Positions 60,726-64,000 of a stretch of 64,000 bases of DNA are shown here, piece by piece. Source of the stretch: Candidatus Thalassarchaeaceae archaeon (GTDB lineage Archaea; Thermoplasmatota; Poseidoniia; Poseidoniales; Thalassarchaeaceae); the NCBI GenBank assembly GCA_029940695.1, contig JAPYUP010000001.1:1-64000 (forward strand), written 5' to 3'. Numbering within the stretch: the stretch's first letter is position 1; each line of letters opens with the position of its first letter. The position numbers and the translations under genes are program-made. The notes below the pieces were generated by a model, which saw only the letters and a list, made by a program, of their open reading frames with translations, ran no database searches and was not told where the DNA came from.

Positions 60726-61529
60726 ATGAGGGGCATACAACAGCGAGACAGCGCACGATTCGTCGATTCGCATTCCCATAGAGGTCCAGACGAAGTGGTG
60801 GTGGAGAACAGCCTGTCAATTACCGTCACCAAACAAGGATTGGATAATGTCCCCCTAGGAGTCACAATGAGGACTCCGGGAAGTGACCGTGAGCTCGTTT
60901 TTGGGTTCCTCTACTCGGAGGGAATAATCGATTCTGCACAAGACATCGAAGACATTGAGCTTAATCGGGATGCTACGAACGTCAGATTGGCGGATTCATC
61001 TAATTTTCAGCCTTCAGAACACGTCAGGAACAGCACAGTGTCATCTTCGTGCGGTGTTTGTGGCAGGAGCTCCATTTCTGGCCTTCTTCACATGCACGGT
61101 CCCCCATTAAACGAGGAAATTCGTGTTAATCAGGATGCAGTGAGGAAATCTCTCGATGCTATGAGCTGCAAACAAGGAATTTTTCACTCCACCGGTGGGT
61201 CGCATGCATGTGCGAGGTTCGACTCGTCTGGACAACTGATCAACATTTGCGAAGACGTGGGACGGCACAACGCCATGGATAAACTGGTGGGTTCCGCCAT
61301 CATCAAAGGGAACATCCCGATAGCGGATGAGTTCGTCGTAGTGTCAGGTAGAGCTTCTTTCGAACTGGTACAGAAGTCACTGCGCGCAGGCTTCCCGATG
61401 ATGGTATCCATAGGCGCCCCTAGCACTTTAGCCATTGACATGGCAAACGAATACGGCATGACGCTGGCCTGCTTCGCTAAGAAAGACTCGATTACTGTGT
61501 ACAGTGGTTTGAGGAGGTTCAGCCCTTAG
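60726..61529 (+). CDS. fdhD: formate dehydrogenase accessory sulfurtransferase FdhD
   Basis: CGVCGRSS, FHSTGGSHACARFD, EDVGRHNAMDKLVG. Confidence 0.95.
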   Translation: MRGIQQRDSARFVDSHSHRGPDEVVVENSLSITVTKQGLDNVPLGVTMRTPGSDRELVFGFLYSEGIIDSAQDIEDIELNRDATNVRLADSSNFQPSEHVRNSTVSSSCGVCGRSSISGLLHMHGPPLNEEIRVNQDAVRKSLDAMSCKQGIFHSTGGSHACARFDSSGQLINICEDVGRHNAMDKLVGSAIIKGNIPIADEFVVVSGRASFELVQKSLRAGFPMMVSIGAPSTLAIDMANEYGMTLACFAKKDSITVYSGLRRFSP

Positions 61530-62473
61530 AGGCTGTTTCCATCAGTCAAACTGTACTTGCGTTCCTTCAAGTCGTTATTGTACTGGCGACCCAATACAAA
61601 CCCATTCTCAGCAACCCATTCGTTGAATGAAATAACACCCAACGGATCCTCATCCGAGGCCACCAGTCCACGCATCAACCCACGTATCTCTGCTCGTGTA
61701 ATCACCATATCTTTCAGGAACAATCCCAATATTCGGCCTGTCATCCATCCAATTATCGGGGGCAGAGGGACAATCAATCGTCGTAATCCCATGCTTCGAG
61801 CAATCAACTTGATGAAGTCCTTGTAGAGGAATGTATCCGGACCTGTTGCATCTCTGGTGATGTCCTCTTTGCATAATCCCAATTCTATGGCTATTCGGGC
61901 CACATCGCTTACGTGCACCGGTTGTATGGGGTAGTTCCCCCATCCAAATATTCCGAAAACAGGAATGTAACGTAGCATCCAGGCGATATTGTTAACCAAG
62001 ATGTTTCTATCACCTCCGAACAATACAGTTGGACGAATGATTGCATACGATATGCCACAGTCTCTGAGACTCTTCTCGCTGACTACTTTTCCTCGAAAGT
62101 AAGACCATCTCGGCGCTTGATCTGGGTGAGCCACGCTAAAATGGACTACTCGCCGTACTCCTGCCTCAATGGCTGCTTCGAACATAATGTTGCAATTCTC
62201 AGTGGCAATTTCGTGGTCGAAACTCTTGCTGTGATGGTTGTAGCGAACCCAGTATGTATTGTACAGCACATCGGCACCACGCAGTGACTCAACCAATGCT
62301 TCGCGGTTTTCGAAATTGAGTGGATGAACTTCGACTTGGCCATCAAAGGGGTCGTCGCGGCCAATTGCATTGGTCAACGTCCGAACCCTCTCCCCATTTT
62401 CCAGAAGTAGATGTGCAATCCACCTGCCAGTGTAGCCGAATGCGCCAGTCACGACATGCAGGCGTCCGTTCAT
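61526..62473 (-). CDS. NAD(P)-binding epimerase/NDUFA9-like protein
   Basis: VVTGAFGYTGRWIAHLLLENGERVRTL; start moved to MNGRLHVV. Confidence 0.88.
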   Translation of the reverse strand: MNGRLHVVTGAFGYTGRWIAHLLLENGERVRTLTNAIGRDDPFDGQVEVHPLNFENREALVESLRGADVLYNTYWVRYNHHSKSFDHEIATENCNIMFEAAIEAGVRRVVHFSVAHPDQAPRWSYFRGKVVSEKSLRDCGISYAIIRPTVLFGGDRNILVNNIAWMLRYIPVFGIFGWGNYPIQPVHVSDVARIAIELGLCKEDITRDATGPDTFLYKDFIKLIARSMGLRRLIVPLPPIIGWMTGRILGLFLKDMVITRAEIRGLMRGLVASDEDPLGVISFNEWVAENGFVLGRQYNNDLKERKYSLTDGNSL

Positions 62474-62579
62474 GTAGTCGCCAGTTCGCTTTAGAAATAA
62501 AGCGCGTTGCAATGGACTATCCGTCTGCACATCACATTCCCATCACATATCTGATGTACTCTTGCCCAAACCGATCCTC

Positions 62580-64000
62580 ATGGGAAGGGGCGTGACCGCG
62601 ACTACTCCATTGGAGAGGAATTCCCCAAAGAGGTCCGCCCCCAAATCTGTTGCTGCGGGAATCCCGGCCGTTATCTCAACCGCTAAACACGGTATCAGGA
62701 ACATGGGTGTAATCAGCAGTATTTTCAAGCTGGGCAAATTGAACAAGTTCGATGGATTTGACTGCCCTGGTTGCGCATGGCCAGATCCAGATGGTCACAG
62801 GACGTTCGCCGAGTTTTGCGAAAACGGAGCGAAAGCGGTATCTGACGAAGCTACTCGCAAGCGCGCGGACCCCGAGTTCTGGTCCCGTTGGACAGTTAGC
62901 GAACTATCTGAGAAGTCGGATCACTGGATGAACGGCCAAGGAAGATTGACGCATCCAATGATTCTGCGACCGGACAACCAGCGCTACGTGCCCATCGATT
63001 GGGACGACGCATTCGAGTTGATTGCACAGGAGTTATCATCACTAACCGATCCCAATCAGGCAATATTCTACACATCGGGCAGGACTAGTAACGAGGCTGC
63101 CTTCCTATGGCAGCTACTAGCCAGAAGATTCGGTACCAACAACCTGCCCGACTGCTCGAACATGTGTCACGAATCGTCGGGGGTCGCTCTAAGCGAATCC
63201 ATTGGCATCGGAAAGGGGACAGTAAAGCTCGATGACTTTACGTCGTCTGACCTAATTCTAGTGGTAGGCCAGAACCCAGGCACCAATCACCCTAGGATGC
63301 TGACGTCACTGAGGGATGCGAAGAAGGCTGGAGCCTCGATAATCAGTATCAATCCGATAAAGGAAGCTGGAATGGGTCGATTCAAACACCCACAGAACCC
63401 ATTGGATCTACTCGGTAGGGGGACTAGAATCGCCGACGAGCATATCTCTGTGAATATCAATGGGGATTTCGCGCTATTCAGGGGATTCGCCAAGGTCATC
63501 CTCGATTCTCAGCAAGATCTCCCTGCCTTCGTCTCTGAGCACACACACGGTTTCGATGACTATCGAGATGCAGTGATGGGCACCTCATGGAACGAGGTGG
63601 TCCATACCTCGGGAGTAGATCGCGAAATTATTGAGCGAATCGGTGAGGTTATCGCTCGATCTGAATGCATGATATCATGCTGGGCGATGGGTCTGACTCA
63701 GCATAGGAACGCTGTTGCCACCATACAGGAAATCGCTAACGTCAGCCTTCTCGGCGGGCACATCGGTAGGTCCGGTGCCGGTCTTTGCCCCGTCCGGGGG
63801 CACTCTAATGTTCAGGGGGACCGTACAGTAGGAATCAATCACAAACCGACTATGTCTTTCCTCGATAGCCTATCTAAGGTGACTGGAATTGAATCTCCAA
63901 TAATCGAGGGTGTTGATGTTGTAGAGGCAGTACACAGGATGAGGGATGGCGACTCTACTGTCTTCCTATCAATGGGTGGAAACTTTCTCTCCGCGATGTC
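62580..64000 (+). CDS. formate-dehydrogenase-alpha-like (YdeP-type) molybdopterin oxidoreductase, 3' end beyond window
   Basis: Translated by eye: GFDCPGCAWPDPDGHRTFAEFCENGAKA, SNMCHESSGVALSESIGIGKGTV, GGHIGRSGAGLCPVRGHSNVQGDRTVGI; open to window end. Confidence 0.9.
   Translation, partial: MGRGVTATTPLERNSPKRSAPKSVAAGIPAVISTAKHGIRNMGVISSIFKLGKLNKFDGFDCPGCAWPDPDGHRTFAEFCENGAKAVSDEATRKRADPEFWSRWTVSELSEKSDHWMNGQGRLTHPMILRPDNQRYVPIDWDDAFELIAQELSSLTDPNQAIFYTSGRTSNEAAFLWQLLARRFGTNNLPDCSNMCHESSGVALSESIGIGKGTVKLDDFTSSDLILVVGQNPGTNHPRMLTSLRDAKKAGASIISINPIKEAGMGRFKHPQNPLDLLGRGTRIADEHISVNINGDFALFRGFAKVILDSQQDLPAFVSEHTHGFDDYRDAVMGTSWNEVVHTSGVDREIIERIGEVIARSECMISCWAMGLTQHRNAVATIQEIANVSLLGGHIGRSGAGLCPVRGHSNVQGDRTVGINHKPTMSFLDSLSKVTGIESPIIEGVDVVEAVHRMRDGDSTVFLSMGGNFLSAM

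Noticed and set aside
1-64000. CRISPR array, insertion sequence or prophage
   Set aside because: No regularly spaced direct repeats, transposase, integrase or phage structural genes seen.

Overview
This 64 kb window is an archaeal chromosome segment, most likely Marine Group II / Poseidoniales-like. I infer that from FttA/aCPSF1, an archaeal proteasome beta subunit, SepF, a tRNA-intron endonuclease, a geranylgeranyl-reductase-family protein, archaeal-type ValRS and an archaeal SRP RNA, alongside bacterial-like genes (PlsC, ThyA, FolA, ABC-F, RluA-type synthase). I did not run any homology search. I support about 60 protein genes, one tRNA-Pro(TGG) and one SRP RNA. I found no CRISPR array, transposase or rRNA. 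The most interesting signals are: (1) a TT[C/G]A[A/T]-type hexamer 27-30 nt upstream of many start codons, consistent with leaderless promoters, which in a dispersed set of tiny membrane-protein genes extends into a near-identical block TTCAAGGCTGGCACCCCC; (2) tiny paralogous proteins (...YWxGWL...WPF-stop) that are not annotated as separate genes in the ORF track; (3) adjacent class-2 and class-1B dihydroorotate dehydrogenases plus PyrK; (4) a CcmE-like protein with CxxxY instead of HxxxY; (5) a polytopic membrane protein with a Cys-rich C-terminal domain resembling FlpD/MvhD; (6) a topoisomerase I with a repeat-containing C-terminus instead of zinc fingers; (7) a secreted acidic Cys-containing duplicated protein next to a membrane-anchored winged-helix regulator; (8) a YdeP-type formate-dehydrogenase-like gene running off the window end and missing from the ORF track.
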